A stretch of DNA of 64,000 bases, taken from NCBI RefSeq assembly GCF_004912275.1, contig NZ_STGY01000072.1, forward strand, positions 91,503-155,502, read 5' to 3'. Shown piece after piece: positions 1-9,171 of this stretch. The stretch is from Glycomyces buryatensis (lineage in GTDB: Bacteria; Actinomycetota; Actinomycetes; Mycobacteriales; Micromonosporaceae). The notes under the pieces are model-generated. The model was not told the origin of the DNA. It saw only the letters and a program-made list of their open reading frames with translations, and did no database searches. Both the position numbers and the translations under genes were made by a program. Positions within the stretch are counted from its first letter, which is position 1; every line of letters starts with the position of its first letter.

Positions 1-225
1 CTCGTGGCCGGGGTAGGGCGGAATGAGCTGGGAGGCCTGGAAGAGCCGCCAGCCGTCCTTGAGCGCGTCCACCCCTGTCTTGTAGGGCGGTTCGTCGCTG
101 TCGCCGGTGGTGGGGTCAGTCTTGCCGGTCCCGTCGTAGTTGGACCAGGCCAGCACCTCTGCGTCGAGGGCGGAGGTGTTCAAGTAGAGGACGAGAACCC
201 GCTGTTTGACGTCGTGCTGCTTCAT
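1..225 (-). CDS. Hypothetical protein, N-terminal 75 residues (cut by window edge)
   Basis: The reading frame opens with ATG at 225 and stays open for 75 codons to the window edge, so the C-terminus is missing. The start overlaps the stop of the PhyH-like gene by one base (TGATG), which indicates translational coupling. The translation begins MKQHDVKQRVLVLYLNTS and continues as a soluble, non-membrane sequence rich in W, Y, D and P. I do not recognise a domain. Because it is coupled to the dioxygenase gene it is probably expressed with it and may act in the same step; that is inference from position only. Confidence 0.6.
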   Translation of the reverse strand, partial: MKQHDVKQRVLVLYLNTSALDAEVLAWSNYDGTGKTDPTTGDSDEPPYKTGVDALKDGWRLFQASQLIPPYPGHE

Positions 226-1037
226 CAGGCCCTCCCGGGGCGGTTGGCGACGCGGGTCGCCCAGTAGTCGATGTCGAACGAGGTGTCGCCGGTGAGTGCG
301 CGCCACATCTTGATGCGGTTGTAGATCTCCAGGCGGCTGGTGGCGTGCTCGCTCCAGGGGTGGAAGACGGAGAGCTCCCGGGCGACGGCGGGGTCGTCGA
401 GGTCGCTCACATCCCAGGTCCGCACCTGCGGGGCGGTCGGGTTGAAACGGATCTTGAACATGTAGCGGCGGATGTCGGAGTCGTTGCGCCGCCCGCCATG
501 CCAGATGCCGTGGTGCAGAAGCACGACGGTCCCGGGCGGGCAGGTCAGGCGGGTCTGCCCGCGCAGGTTCTGGTAGCGGCCGGTGTCGGACTCGTTGGTG
601 CGGCGCAGGTGCGACCCGGGTACGGAGAGGGTGCCGCCCATGTCGACGGTGACCTTCTGCGGGTAGTACATGAGCTGGATGTCGAAGGCGTCGATGCGGG
701 TGTCGATGATGGCGTCGCCGTGGAGGGGTTGCGCGCCGCCCTCGTGCGGCTCGCGCACGTGGGTGTGGTGGTGGTCGACCGTGGGGTCGGATCCGACGAG
801 GCTCCGCAGCGCCCCGGCGACCGCCGGGAGATCCAGTAGCGCCCGCGGGATCGAGCCCTCGGGGAAGGCCCGCTTCAGGGGGGTCCCGTAGGCGACGCCC
901 GGCTGCTGCCCGGCGTCGAATTCCGGGATGGCCCGCTCGTTGAGCTCGGCCGGCACGATCGCGTCCAAACGGTGGAACCCGTTGGCGACGAACCGTGCCA
1001 TCTCTACGGATGACAGTAGTTGTTCAGTGGTTGTCAT
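225..1037 (-). CDS. Phytanoyl-CoA dioxygenase (PhyH) family protein
   Basis: A 270-residue predicted cytosolic Fe(II)/2-oxoglutarate dioxygenase of the PhyH family. The metal triad is visible: His106-x-Asp108 in LHGDAI and the distal His180 in IWHGGRR, followed by an Arg around 190 that would bind 2-oxoglutarate. Length is normal for the family. Members hydroxylate varied small molecules, so the substrate cannot be named; there is no ectoine or lipid gene nearby. It lies 72 bp downstream of the GH43-like gene on the same strand and is coupled to the gene at the left edge. It may be the tail of the long sugar operon or a separate unit; no terminator is visible between them. Confidence 0.8.
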   Translation of the reverse strand: MTTTEQLLSSVEMARFVANGFHRLDAIVPAELNERAIPEFDAGQQPGVAYGTPLKRAFPEGSIPRALLDLPAVAGALRSLVGSDPTVDHHHTHVREPHEGGAQPLHGDAIIDTRIDAFDIQLMYYPQKVTVDMGGTLSVPGSHLRRTNESDTGRYQNLRGQTRLTCPPGTVVLLHHGIWHGGRRNDSDIRRYMFKIRFNPTAPQVRTWDVSDLDDPAVARELSVFHPWSEHATSRLEIYNRIKMWRALTGDTSFDIDYWATRVANRPGRA

Positions 1038-1109
1038 ACGACGAGCTTATGAACACCTGGCCGGGTTGTAATGGGTCGTATTCACCGACTAGTGGTCTAT
1101 TTTCACTAC

Positions 1110-2075
1110 TCAATCCCAAGCGGTACTGAGGCGCTCGTACTCTTCGGCGGTCACGGGCAGCACGACGCCGTGGCAGGGGTCCTCCGGTAGCCGGAAGTCC
1201 TCGGAGGGAGTCCATTGGCCGCCGGCGAGGTCGTCCGTCTCGAATGGAACGTACCTGCGTTCGGCCTTGAACTCGTCGATCCAGAGGTACCACTTGTCCT
1301 CAGTGTTCGACTTGTACACCAGCGGGCCCTCGCCTTGGCTGATCGCGTCGAGGCCGATGCCCTCGGCCAGCGGCTCCCAATCGGCGGCGGTCAGGGAGCG
1401 GGAGGTCTCGGAGAAGACCGTCTTGCCCTTGGGCACTCCGTGGGTGCGGCTGCGCTCGTCCTTGAGGAAGCGATAGTAGACGCCCTCGTGGTCGATGACC
1501 GTGGTGTCGATCGTGTGCCAGCCCCGGTCGATCCACACGTGCGGCTCGGAGAACTCGCGGAAGTCGCGAGTGGTGGCGTACATGATCCGGTTGTAGCTCT
1601 GGCCTTCGTGTTCGGCGTCGTCATAGAGGGTCGAAGACCAGTGGACGAGGAAGGCCTCCTGCTCCGAATCCCAGACCGACTCCGGCGCCCAGGTGTTGCC
1701 GGCTTCGGGCGGTGCGACCTCGACGAGCCGGCCTTCGCCCCAGTCCACAAGGTCCTGGGATTCCCAGACCATGATCGAACGACTGCCCCGGCGCTGGTGG
1801 CGATCCCAGTCGAGGCTCTTGTAGAGGCACAGGTCGGTGGCGACCATGTAGAACCGGTCGCCGTCCGGGGCGCGAACGATGTGCGGGTCGCGGACGCCGT
1901 GTTCGCCCAAGGTGGCGTAGAGGACCGGCTTGCCGCCATTGAGGTCGTCGAAGTGCAGCGGGTCATTGCCCTCGCTCAAGGCGAAATAGATCTGCTCGCC
2001 GTCTTCCGCCTCGCGTTTGAAGTGCACGTAGAGGTACCCCGCGTATTCAGGCCGCGGGTCTCGGTTGGCGTTCAT
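1110..2075 (-). CDS. Glycoside hydrolase family 43-like protein
   Basis: A 321-residue five-bladed beta-propeller type glycosidase without signal peptide, so intracellular. Family marks are VRDPHIVRAP with the catalytic-type Asp63, and NTWAPESVWD with Glu132, the usual acid position; a later T-V-I-D stretch fits the propeller. GH43 enzymes release arabinose or xylose from oligosaccharides. I chose the ATG at 2075 because a GGGGAAA ribosome site precedes it; an upstream in-frame codon at 2138 has none. It follows the YesL-like gene by 100 bp on the same strand and probably belongs to the importer-GH3 operon, hydrolysing imported (arabino)xylo-oligosaccharides. Exact specificity is not deducible. 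Confidence 0.75.
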   Translation of the reverse strand: MNANRDPRPEYAGYLYVHFKREAEDGEQIYFALSEGNDPLHFDDLNGGKPVLYATLGEHGVRDPHIVRAPDGDRFYMVATDLCLYKSLDWDRHQRRGSRSIMVWESQDLVDWGEGRLVEVAPPEAGNTWAPESVWDSEQEAFLVHWSSTLYDDAEHEGQSYNRIMYATTRDFREFSEPHVWIDRGWHTIDTTVIDHEGVYYRFLKDERSRTHGVPKGKTVFSETSRSLTAADWEPLAEGIGLDAISQGEGPLVYKSNTEDKWYLWIDEFKAERRYVPFETDDLAGGQWTPSEDFRLPEDPCHGVVLPVTAEEYERLSTAWD

Positions 2076-2175
2076 CGTTGTTTCCCCGTTCTGATCTTCG
2101 TGAAGGTTCACGGTACTGATCAGAATGCTCGATCGCAAGTCTGCTTCCCCATCCCGGTCGTTCGCCGTCGCGACG

Positions 2176-2877
2176 TCAGTCGTGGCTCGTGAACCTTTCG
2201 GTGATGTCAGCGATGACCGGCCGCACGGCCAGCCACAGCGAGACGGCGAAGGCCCATCCCAGAATGAGCAGCAGTGCCTCGGAGCTCAGGGCCACGGTGG
2301 CCGTCGCGACGACGAGGATCGAGAGGATGCCGAGGGACGACTTCCAGGAGATGAAGAACTCCGCCGCCGCCACGCGGAGCACGTCCCGGAATCGGAACGA
2401 GAAGAAGGAGCTCACCACGAGCAGGTGCCCCGACCACACGGCGAGCACCGCCAGGAGCACGACGCACACCGGTCGCAGGAACTCGCCCCCGGCGACCCCC
2501 TCGGCGAAGATGACGTTCACGGCGAGCACCGTCGCGAACGCGAGCACGGGAACCCACCAGGAAAGCGTGTCCCGCAGATTCAGTCGGAGCCCGCGGAGCA
2601 GCGGTCGCGTCGGACTCAGGTCCGGCTCCTTCGACCAAGCCCGCTGCGCGTACAGCGCCGCCGAGAGCGCCGGCGCGACGGGCAGGAGCGCACCGACGAA
2701 GAGTGCGACGTCAATGAACGCGACGTTCGAAGGTTCTGGGGACAATAGGCCCCAGAACAGCACGGTCGGCAGACCGGAGATCGCCAGGAACAATCCGAGG
2801 ACGAGGTACCGGTAGATCGCGGCGGTCATCCGGGAGAGCGCCCCGGGACCGATCTCGTCGGCGTGAGTCATGTTCAT
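2176..2877 (-). CDS. DUF624 (YesL-like) membrane protein
   Basis: A 233-residue integral membrane protein with about five hydrophobic helices. It has the DUF624 layout: a first helix with GLP in LFLAISGLPTVLFWG, a PVAPALSAALYAQRAW segment and a C-terminal pair of helices. YesL-type proteins are commonly encoded next to LplABC-like oligosaccharide importers, but their biochemical role is not established. Only 2 bp separate its start from the stop of the GH3 gene, and a GGAGG-like site inside the end of GH3 would serve it. It is therefore a member of the importer operon. Confidence 0.85.
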   Translation of the reverse strand: MNMTHADEIGPGALSRMTAAIYRYLVLGLFLAISGLPTVLFWGLLSPEPSNVAFIDVALFVGALLPVAPALSAALYAQRAWSKEPDLSPTRPLLRGLRLNLRDTLSWWVPVLAFATVLAVNVIFAEGVAGGEFLRPVCVVLLAVLAVWSGHLLVVSSFFSFRFRDVLRVAAAEFFISWKSSLGILSILVVATATVALSSEALLLILGWAFAVSLWLAVRPVIADITERFTSHD

Positions 2878-2879
2878 AA

Positions 2880-5246
2880 TTATGGCGCCTCCGTCGCGCG
2901 CACCTCGACCTCGGCGACGAGCTCCCGATCGGCTCCAAGGCGGCGCACGCTTCCCACGATCCGTCGACGCACCGCGGCGTGCACGTCGGTGCTCGAACGT
3001 GCGACGCGCAATTCGACCGCTCCCGGCTCCACGATTCGATCCCCGAACATCCCCACGAAGGAGGTCAGGTCGGCGTGGAGCCGGAATAGGACCTCGATGG
3101 TCTCCCCCGCTGCGAGCGACACCCGCCGGTAGGCGACCAGGCGCTGGTCCGGCCGAGTCACCTGCGCGAACGGATCGTGGAGGTAGACCTGGACGACGTC
3201 GTCGACTCGCACGGCGGTCTCGTTCGAGAGGACGACCGAGACTGAGGTGGTCCCGTCGTTCTCCCAGTCTTCCTCCTCCGTCACCGTCGGATGCCAGGTG
3301 AGGTCCTCGTACGAGAGCCCGTGCCCGAAGGGATAGAGCGCCGTCGGGTCGATGTTGGACGCGCCGTTGGCCCGGCCGAGCGGCGGCGCCAGGTACGTCG
3401 AGGGCTGACCGCCCGCCTCGCGCGGGATTCCGACGGAAAGGTGCCCGCTCGGATTCACCTCGCCCGTCAGCACTTCAGCAATGGCCTGCGCGCCCTGCTG
3501 TCCCGGGAAGAAGGTCTGCACGATCGCCGCGCACCGGGCGGCCACGGCACCGAGTGCGTAGGGGCGCCCCGTGAGCAGGACGAGCACGACGGGGGTTCCG
3601 GTATCGAGGAGTGCCTCCAGGAGTGCCTGCTGTTCTCCGGGAAGGCGCAGGTCGGCGGCGTCGCAGCCCTCCCCTGAGGTGCCTCGTCCGAAGAGCCCGG
3701 CCCGGTCGCCGAGGGCGACGACGACCACGTCGGCGTCGCGTGCCGCGTCCTGGGCGGCGTCGAAGCCGTCGCGCCCCGGCTCCGACACGTCGCATCCGGC
3801 CTCGTTCCGGATCACCTCGCGGCGTGCGCTCAGTTCATCAAGGACGGTCGGGATGTCGATCCCGAGGCCCGATTCCGGGTGGTGCACGCCCACGTGCGCG
3901 GGGAAGGAGTAGCAGCCGAGCATCGCGAACGGGTCGTCGGCGAGCGGGCCGACGACCGCGACGCGGACGTCCGCCGAGAGGGGAAGCGTCCCATCGTTGT
4001 CGACGAGTACGACGGCCTCGCGGGCCAGGCGGAGCGCGATCTCGCGAGAGTCGGCACCGTCCAGGGCCGCGTCGAGCGGCGCGTCGTGCGCGGGTGTCGG
4101 GTCGTAGTCGGCTTCGATGAGGCCGAGGTCGATCTTCTGCTCGAGCACGCGCTGCAGTGCGCGATCGACAAGCGCCTCTTCGAGGTCGCCCGACCGAACC
4201 GCGTCGATGAGCGGCGCCCCGTAGGCCGCGACCGACGGGAGCTCGACATCGATGCCGGCCCAGAGGGCGCGGGCGGCGGCCTCTCCGTCGGTCTCCGCCA
4301 CCCGTTGCAGCGTGCGGAGGAAGGCGACGGCGAAGTAGTCCGCCACGACGACCCCGTCGAAGCCCCATTTGTCGCGGAGCAGGTCGGTGAGCAGTCGCCG
4401 GTCACCGGCCGCCGGCATCCCGTCGACCTCCGCGTACGAGTTCATCACCGAGCGGGCTCCCCCGTGCCGCAGTGCGGTCTCGAAGGGCGGCAGGAAGATC
4501 TCGGCCATCTCGCGCGGGCCGGCGGAGACCGGGGCGTGGTTGCGCCCGGCGCGCGAGCCCGAGTATCCGGCGAAGTGCTTGAGCGTGGAGACGACGCCCG
4601 CGCTCTCGAGCCCCTTCACGTACGCGGCGCCGATCGTGCCCACGAGGTACGGGTCCTCGCCGATCGATTCCTCCACGCGTCCCCAGCGGTAGTCGCGCAC
4701 CACGTCGAGGACGGGCGCGAGACCTTGGTGCACGCCGACTGCGCGCATCGACCGGCCGATGCGCTCGGACATCGCATGGACGAGCTCCGGATCGAAACTC
4801 GCGCCCCACGAGAGCGGCACCGGGTAGGCGGTCGCACCCCACGCGGCGAAGCCGGCCAGGCATTCCTCGTGCACCTGGGCCGGGATGCCGAAGCGATTGG
4901 CCGCGACGATCTGCTGCTGCGCCCGGGCCAGCGACTTCGCCCCGAGCTCGGCCTGGACCGGCTTCGTGCCGAAGGGGCGCGTCAGCTGGCCCAGTCCGTC
5001 GGCGATCACGTCGGCGAACGAGGGCGCGTCCTTGCTCATGTCGCTCTGATGTGGAGCGACGTCGCCCCCGGAGGCGTCCGCTCCGACCCAGAGCCCGACG
5101 AGCTGCCCCGCCTTCTCCTCGATCGTCATCTCGGCCACGAGCGCCGCCGCGCGCTCCGATCGGCTGAGCCGGTGGTCGTGCCAGGGCGCCAGGCCCGCCT
5201 CGGCGACCGCCGTCTCGGCAGACGCGGCGTCGGTGTCAGTGGTCAT
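2880..5246 (-). CDS. Glycoside hydrolase family 3 (beta-xylosidase/beta-glucosidase type)
   Basis: A 788-residue GH3 enzyme without a signal peptide, so probably cytosolic. The TIM-barrel domain carries KHF at 223-225 and the nucleophile motif GVVVADY with Asp303. A GH3 C-terminal alpha/beta domain follows, and the end has a fibronectin-III-like domain containing DVVQVYLHDP. It removes terminal sugars from imported oligosaccharides; the GH43, xylan-type operator and xylanase genes make xylo-oligosaccharides the likeliest substrate, but glucosides cannot be excluded. The frame is open far upstream to 6122, but that overlaps the permease gene in another frame; ATG 5246 has a GGAAG site and gives the normal family N-terminus. 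Confidence 0.92.
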   Translation of the reverse strand: MTTDTDAASAETAVAEAGLAPWHDHRLSRSERAAALVAEMTIEEKAGQLVGLWVGADASGGDVAPHQSDMSKDAPSFADVIADGLGQLTRPFGTKPVQAELGAKSLARAQQQIVAANRFGIPAQVHEECLAGFAAWGATAYPVPLSWGASFDPELVHAMSERIGRSMRAVGVHQGLAPVLDVVRDYRWGRVEESIGEDPYLVGTIGAAYVKGLESAGVVSTLKHFAGYSGSRAGRNHAPVSAGPREMAEIFLPPFETALRHGGARSVMNSYAEVDGMPAAGDRRLLTDLLRDKWGFDGVVVADYFAVAFLRTLQRVAETDGEAAARALWAGIDVELPSVAAYGAPLIDAVRSGDLEEALVDRALQRVLEQKIDLGLIEADYDPTPAHDAPLDAALDGADSREIALRLAREAVVLVDNDGTLPLSADVRVAVVGPLADDPFAMLGCYSFPAHVGVHHPESGLGIDIPTVLDELSARREVIRNEAGCDVSEPGRDGFDAAQDAARDADVVVVALGDRAGLFGRGTSGEGCDAADLRLPGEQQALLEALLDTGTPVVLVLLTGRPYALGAVAARCAAIVQTFFPGQQGAQAIAEVLTGEVNPSGHLSVGIPREAGGQPSTYLAPPLGRANGASNIDPTALYPFGHGLSYEDLTWHPTVTEEEDWENDGTTSVSVVLSNETAVRVDDVVQVYLHDPFAQVTRPDQRLVAYRRVSLAAGETIEVLFRLHADLTSFVGMFGDRIVEPGAVELRVARSSTDVHAAVRRRIVGSVRRLGADRELVAEVEVRATEAP

Positions 5247-5308
5247 GGAGAGACGTCTTCCTTCGGGTGGAGGCGTGGAGGTGTCCGTTGGGCGGGTGTT
5301 GCGGAGCG

Positions 5309-6229
5309 TCATCCCTTGACCGAGCCCAGCATGATGCCCGATACGAAGTACCGCTGCACGAAGGGATAGATGCAGAGGATGGGGATGACGGTGAGGATCA
5401 TCGTCACCGCCTGGATGTTGGTGGAGACCAGCGCGGTCGTCGACCCGGTGGCCGCCGCTCCTTCGGACGTCGTGGTGGAGGCTCCCGCGATCAGGTTCCG
5501 CACGAACAGCGTGACGGGGAACAGCTCGCTCTTGTCGAGGTAGAGAAACGCGGCGAACCAGTCGTTCCAGAACTGGACCGAGTAGAAGAGCACCATCGTG
5601 GCGATGACCGCCTTCGACAGGGGGAGCACGATCCGCCCGAAGATCCCGTACCAGCCGAGTCCGTCGATCTGCGCGGCCTCTTCGAGGTCCTTCGGCAGGT
5701 TCTCGAAGAACGATTTCATGACAAGGAGGTTGAATATCGAGATCGCACCGGGGAGCACGAGCGCCCACATGGTGTTCTTCATTCCGAGCGAGGAGATCAG
5801 CACGTAGTTCGGCACGAGGCCGCCGTTGAAGAACATGGTGAACACTGCGATGCCGATGAGTGCCTTGCGCCCCTTGAGATGTTTCTTCGACAGCACATAT
5901 GCGTAGGTCGTGGTGAGGACCATGGCGATCGTCGTCCCGACCACGGTGTACAGCACCGTGTTGCCGTAGTTGCGCCAGAACGTGTCGTTCTGCATCACGG
6001 CACTGTAGGTGTCGAGGTTGAAGCCGACGGGCCAGAAGCTCACCTGGCCGGCGTTGATCGCACCCGCCGAGCTGAACGACTGGGCGAGCACCGTGATGAA
6101 CGGGTACAGCATGCCCACGCACAAGAGGACGAGGAAGGTCGTGTTGACGACGCCGAAGACGCGAGTCCCGGTCGACTCCTTCGTCTTCCGCTGGCCTCCG
6201 TTCGCCGGCTTGGTCGGGTTCTTTGACAT
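5309..6229 (-). CDS. Carbohydrate ABC transporter permease (LplC-like)
   Basis: A 306-residue inner-membrane permease with six predicted helices. The cytoplasmic EAA loop that contacts the ATPase reads EEAAQIDGLGWYG followed by GRIVLPLSKA, and the ending YPFVQRYFVSGIMLGSVKG is typical of LplC/YtcP-type permeases. The start at 6229 lies 8 bp after the stop of the partner permease. It forms the channel with the upstream LplB-like protein and receives sugar from the lipoprotein encoded at 7321-9000. No ATPase gene is present, so it must use one encoded elsewhere, as is known for MsiK in Streptomyces and MsmX in Bacillus. Confidence 0.92.
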   Translation of the reverse strand: MSKNPTKPANGGQRKTKESTGTRVFGVVNTTFLVLLCVGMLYPFITVLAQSFSSAGAINAGQVSFWPVGFNLDTYSAVMQNDTFWRNYGNTVLYTVVGTTIAMVLTTTYAYVLSKKHLKGRKALIGIAVFTMFFNGGLVPNYVLISSLGMKNTMWALVLPGAISIFNLLVMKSFFENLPKDLEEAAQIDGLGWYGIFGRIVLPLSKAVIATMVLFYSVQFWNDWFAAFLYLDKSELFPVTLFVRNLIAGASTTTSEGAAATGSTTALVSTNIQAVTMILTVIPILCIYPFVQRYFVSGIMLGSVKG

Positions 6230-6237
6230 CACGTCGA

Positions 6238-7269
6238 TTACCACAGGCTCGTCCCCACCATCCGCCGCGAGATCAGGTTCGCGGAAAGCACCATCACCAG
6301 GCCGATCACCGCCTGGAACAGGCCGATCGCCGCCGCATAACTGAGATTGTTCGACACCAGACCGACCCGGTAGAGATACGTCGAGATGACGTCGGCCGTC
6401 TCGTAGGTCAGCGGGTTGTACAGCAGCAGCACCTTCTCGAAGCCGACGTTGAGGAACGTCCCGATGTTGAGGACCAGGAGGGTCATCATCATCGGACGGA
6501 TGCCGGGAATCGTGACGTGCCACGTCTGCCGCCACCGGCCCGCCCCGTCGATTCTCGCCGCCTCGTACAGGGAGTCGTCGACCGTGGTGAGCGCCGCCAG
6601 ATAGAGGATCGTCCCCCAGCCGACGGTCTGCCACACTTCGGACCCGACGTAGACGGCGCGGAACCATTCGGGTCGCTGGAGGAACGGGATGCTCTCCCCG
6701 CCGAACGCCCCGATGATCTGGTTGACCGTGCCATTCAATGACAAGAGCTGCATGAGCATGCCGACGACGATGACGATGGAGAGGAAGTGCGGCAGGTAGG
6801 AGATCGACTGCACGATCTTCTTGAAATGCTTCTTCCTCACCTCGTTCAGCAGGAGCGCGAGCACGATCGGGAGTGGGAAGCAGACCACGAGGGTCAGTCC
6901 GCCCAGGATCGCCGTGTTCGCGAAGACCTTCCAGAATGTCGGGTCGTTGATGAACATCTCGATGTAGCGGAAGCCGACCCACTCGTCGCCGTAGATGTTC
7001 CCGCCTGGGCGGAACCTCCGGAACGCGATGACGTTCCCGATCATGGGACCGTACTTGAAGATCGCGAGGTAGATCAGGGGTAGCAGGGCGAGGCTGTACA
7101 GCTGCCAGTCACGTTCGAAGGCTTTGCGCCAGGTCTGGCGCTGCGGTCCTCGGCTCGGTGCCGTCGGCTGCTTGTCGATGGTGAGTGTCGGGGGCCCGTC
7201 GGGCGCGGCGACCCTGGTCGACCCGCGCTCGGCCGACCGCGGGGACTTCTCGTCTGAGGTAAGGGGCAT
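6238..7269 (-). CDS. Carbohydrate ABC transporter permease (LplB-like)
   Basis: A 343-residue permease with a roughly 50-residue polar N-terminal extension and six helices. The EAA loop is YEAARIDGAGRWRQTW followed by HVTIPGIRP, the classical coupling-helix signature. It pairs with the downstream LplC-like permease. GTG at 7275 is an alternative start, but the GGAGGG site has better spacing to ATG 7269. A GC-rich stem-loop separates it from the binding-protein gene, which may lower permease synthesis relative to the binding protein. Confidence 0.92.
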   Translation of the reverse strand: MPLTSDEKSPRSAERGSTRVAAPDGPPTLTIDKQPTAPSRGPQRQTWRKAFERDWQLYSLALLPLIYLAIFKYGPMIGNVIAFRRFRPGGNIYGDEWVGFRYIEMFINDPTFWKVFANTAILGGLTLVVCFPLPIVLALLLNEVRKKHFKKIVQSISYLPHFLSIVIVVGMLMQLLSLNGTVNQIIGAFGGESIPFLQRPEWFRAVYVGSEVWQTVGWGTILYLAALTTVDDSLYEAARIDGAGRWRQTWHVTIPGIRPMMMTLLVLNIGTFLNVGFEKVLLLYNPLTYETADVISTYLYRVGLVSNNLSYAAAIGLFQAVIGLVMVLSANLISRRMVGTSLW

Positions 7270-7284
7270 GTGCACTCCCTCCCG

Positions 7285-7320
7285 TCCGCGTCGGGGCGGA
7301 AAGCCCGCCCCGACCGCGGA
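7285..7320 (-). promoter_or_regulatory. Intercistronic stem-loop between binding protein and permease
   Basis: TCGGGGCGG (7291-7299) pairs with CCGCCCCGA (7305-7313). The outer TCCGCG/CGCGGA arms extend the stem past a one-base bulge. It begins just after the stop of the binding-protein gene. Such stems often protect the upstream mRNA or partly terminate it, giving more binding protein than permease. The rightward importer has an equivalent stem at 11349-11384. Confidence 0.55.
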
Positions 7321-9000
7321 TCAGGAGTTCTCCTCCTCGAAGCGGTCACGCGCACCATTGATGAGGCTGATGTAGTCCGCCAGGCCCTGGGATTCGAGCT
7401 CGGCCACGTAGTCGTCCCATTCGGCGATATCGCGCTCGCCCATGATGAACCGCAACGTGTTCGTGTCGACCGTGTCCTTGATCGGTGTGGAGAGGAGCGC
7501 CGCCTGTTCGAGCTCCAACTCGTCGAGCGGGGCGGGCGGGTTCGGGTCGCGCGGGGTTCGCGTGGCGAGCACGGAGTCGATGTACTCCACGAAGGTGGGA
7601 GTGTTGTACGACTCCTTGAGCGCGCGCGATTCGGTCGAGTCGGCGAACACGGAGTTCGACCAGCCGAGATCCTTTTGGATGTCCGTCTCCCCGTCCGGAT
7701 TGATATTGAAGGCGTCGAGGCGGAACTCCGGATTGAGAGTGATCTTGCCGTCGGCGTCCTTCGTGTACGTCTCGTCGAGCACGCCCCAGCGGAGCAGCTC
7801 GCGGGCTTCGGGGTTGTAGTAGATCCAGTCGAGGAACTGCAGCGTGGCGAGGAAGTTCTCGGACTCGGTGATCTCGGAGTTCAGCATGAAGCCGTTCCAG
7901 AAGTTGCGCGGTTCGCACACCATGCCCGCCGGGCCTCCGGGCGGGGCGATCTGGAGGACCTCGTAGTTGCCCTCGCCGACCGTCTCGTTCAGGGCCACTG
8001 CGAAGTCGCTCGCCGTCCCGTTCGATCCGGATGCCGCGAACACGAGCTCGTTGGCGAACTTCTCCGTCACGCTCCCGCCACCGCTGCCGTCGTCCGCCGC
8101 CGTGAGTGAATCCGTGTCGACGAGGCCGTCTGCGACGAGTCCGCGGAAGAACTCGACCATCTCCTTGTATTCGGCGGACACGGCGGTGTACTGGAGCTTG
8201 CCGGAGCCGTCGTCCATCATGCCGGTGCCGAAGCCCCACCCGGCCTGCGCCCCGAACGCGTGCGCGGCGTAGTTCAGCATCGACATCGCCTCGAACCCGT
8301 CCGCGAGGGGATAGGAGTCGGGGTACTCCGCCTTGATCTTGACGAGGGCTTCGCGCATCTCGTCCCAGGTCTCGGGAATGCCTCCGCCGACGGTCTCGAA
8401 GACGTCCTTGCGGATGATGAGCGTGAAGACGGGGACCGACACCTCCTGCAGGCCGGGCAGCATGTAGTACTTGCCGTCGGCCTGCTTCAGGTTGTCGATC
8501 ATGTCTCCGAGGTCCCACTCCTCCACGTACTTCTGGAAGTGCGGCATGTGCTCGACATAGTCGCTGATCGGAAGGATCGCACCCGAAGAGACGAACGAGT
8601 TCTCGTCGCCGGTGTAGATAATCGGAATGACCATGGGTGCGTCGCCCGCACTGATCAGGAGACTGCGCTTCTCCACCGCGTCACTGAACGGGATGATCGT
8701 GGTTTCGAGCTTCACATTCGTGCGCTTCTCGATCTCGGTGAAGAACTGCCACGAGTCGGTGATCGGGAGTTCGGGCCACTCCGTCCACAGGAGGGACAGG
8801 CTGAACGGTTCGGTCGCCTTGAACTGCGAGTCGGCGGCGAAATCGTCCATCGCGCCCTTCGACAGCTCGTCGACATCCACCTCTTCGCCGCCGTCATCGC
8901 TGCACGACGCGAGCGCGAGCACGCTGGACGCGGCGATCGAGGCACCGAAGATCCCGCGCCGACTGACTCTGACGGGCGTCTGCCCGAAGACTTCTGACAT
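7321..9000 (-). CDS. Extracellular sugar-binding lipoprotein (LplA-like, ABC importer)
   Basis: A 559-residue family 1 solute-binding protein. The N-terminus has a twin-arginine pattern SRRGIFGASIAAS and a lipobox ending LASC, so it should be exported folded and lipid-anchored on the outer face of the membrane. The length (over 500 residues) fits LplA/YtcQ-type proteins that bind oligosaccharides. ATG 9000 is preceded by GAGGAGAG; the in-frame codon at 9012 lacks a ribosome site. It is the first gene of the leftward operon, and a perfect CGAAAGTTTCG palindrome lies 86 bp upstream, suggesting control by the xylan regulator. Confidence 0.92.
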   Translation of the reverse strand: MSEVFGQTPVRVSRRGIFGASIAASSVLALASCSDDGGEEVDVDELSKGAMDDFAADSQFKATEPFSLSLLWTEWPELPITDSWQFFTEIEKRTNVKLETTIIPFSDAVEKRSLLISAGDAPMVIPIIYTGDENSFVSSGAILPISDYVEHMPHFQKYVEEWDLGDMIDNLKQADGKYYMLPGLQEVSVPVFTLIIRKDVFETVGGGIPETWDEMREALVKIKAEYPDSYPLADGFEAMSMLNYAAHAFGAQAGWGFGTGMMDDGSGKLQYTAVSAEYKEMVEFFRGLVADGLVDTDSLTAADDGSGGGSVTEKFANELVFAASGSNGTASDFAVALNETVGEGNYEVLQIAPPGGPAGMVCEPRNFWNGFMLNSEITESENFLATLQFLDWIYYNPEARELLRWGVLDETYTKDADGKITLNPEFRLDAFNINPDGETDIQKDLGWSNSVFADSTESRALKESYNTPTFVEYIDSVLATRTPRDPNPPAPLDELELEQAALLSTPIKDTVDTNTLRFIMGERDIAEWDDYVAELESQGLADYISLINGARDRFEEENS

Positions 9001-9085
9001 GACTCTCCTCATTGAGATTGTTCCTTTTTCGCCCAGCGGTCGACGCGCGTCCGTTCTGACACGCGTGATCTCAATGCCGCGGGGA

Positions 9086-9098
9086 CCGAAAGTTTCGG
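9086..9098. promoter_or_regulatory. Xylan-type operator CCGAAAGTTTCGG
   Basis: A perfect 13-bp palindrome with a central G, 86 bp upstream of the leftward binding-protein gene. The same core with a central C stands upstream of the GH62 gene (28526-28538), and related forms precede the GH39-GH10 genes. GAAANTTTC-type palindromes are known upstream of actinomycete xylanase genes. The LacI protein at 27372 is the obvious candidate to bind it. Confidence 0.65.
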
Positions 9099-9150
9099 AG
9101 TAATTCCCGATACTTTCCAGAGCTTAGTTTCATCGGGGCAGGTATGTCAA

Positions 9151-9171
9151 TGAGTCGCTTGGGTCGACTCA
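9151..9171. promoter_or_regulatory. Inverted repeat TGAGTCG-N7-CGACTCA
   Basis: Perfect 7-bp arms separated by 7 bases in the importer control region. The shape suits a dimeric repressor or activator site. No other copy was seen in the window, and no regulator can be assigned. Confidence 0.4.

Noticed and set aside
3879..5369. 496-codon open frame on the plus strand inside the GH3 gene
   Set aside because: It is antisense to a clear GH3 gene, has no family resemblance or ribosome site, and arises from high GC at third positions.
5247..6122. N-terminal extension of the GH3 gene to 6122
   Set aside because: The frame overlaps the permease gene entirely, the translation is R/H-rich shadow, and ATG 5246 has a ribosome site and a normal family N-terminus.
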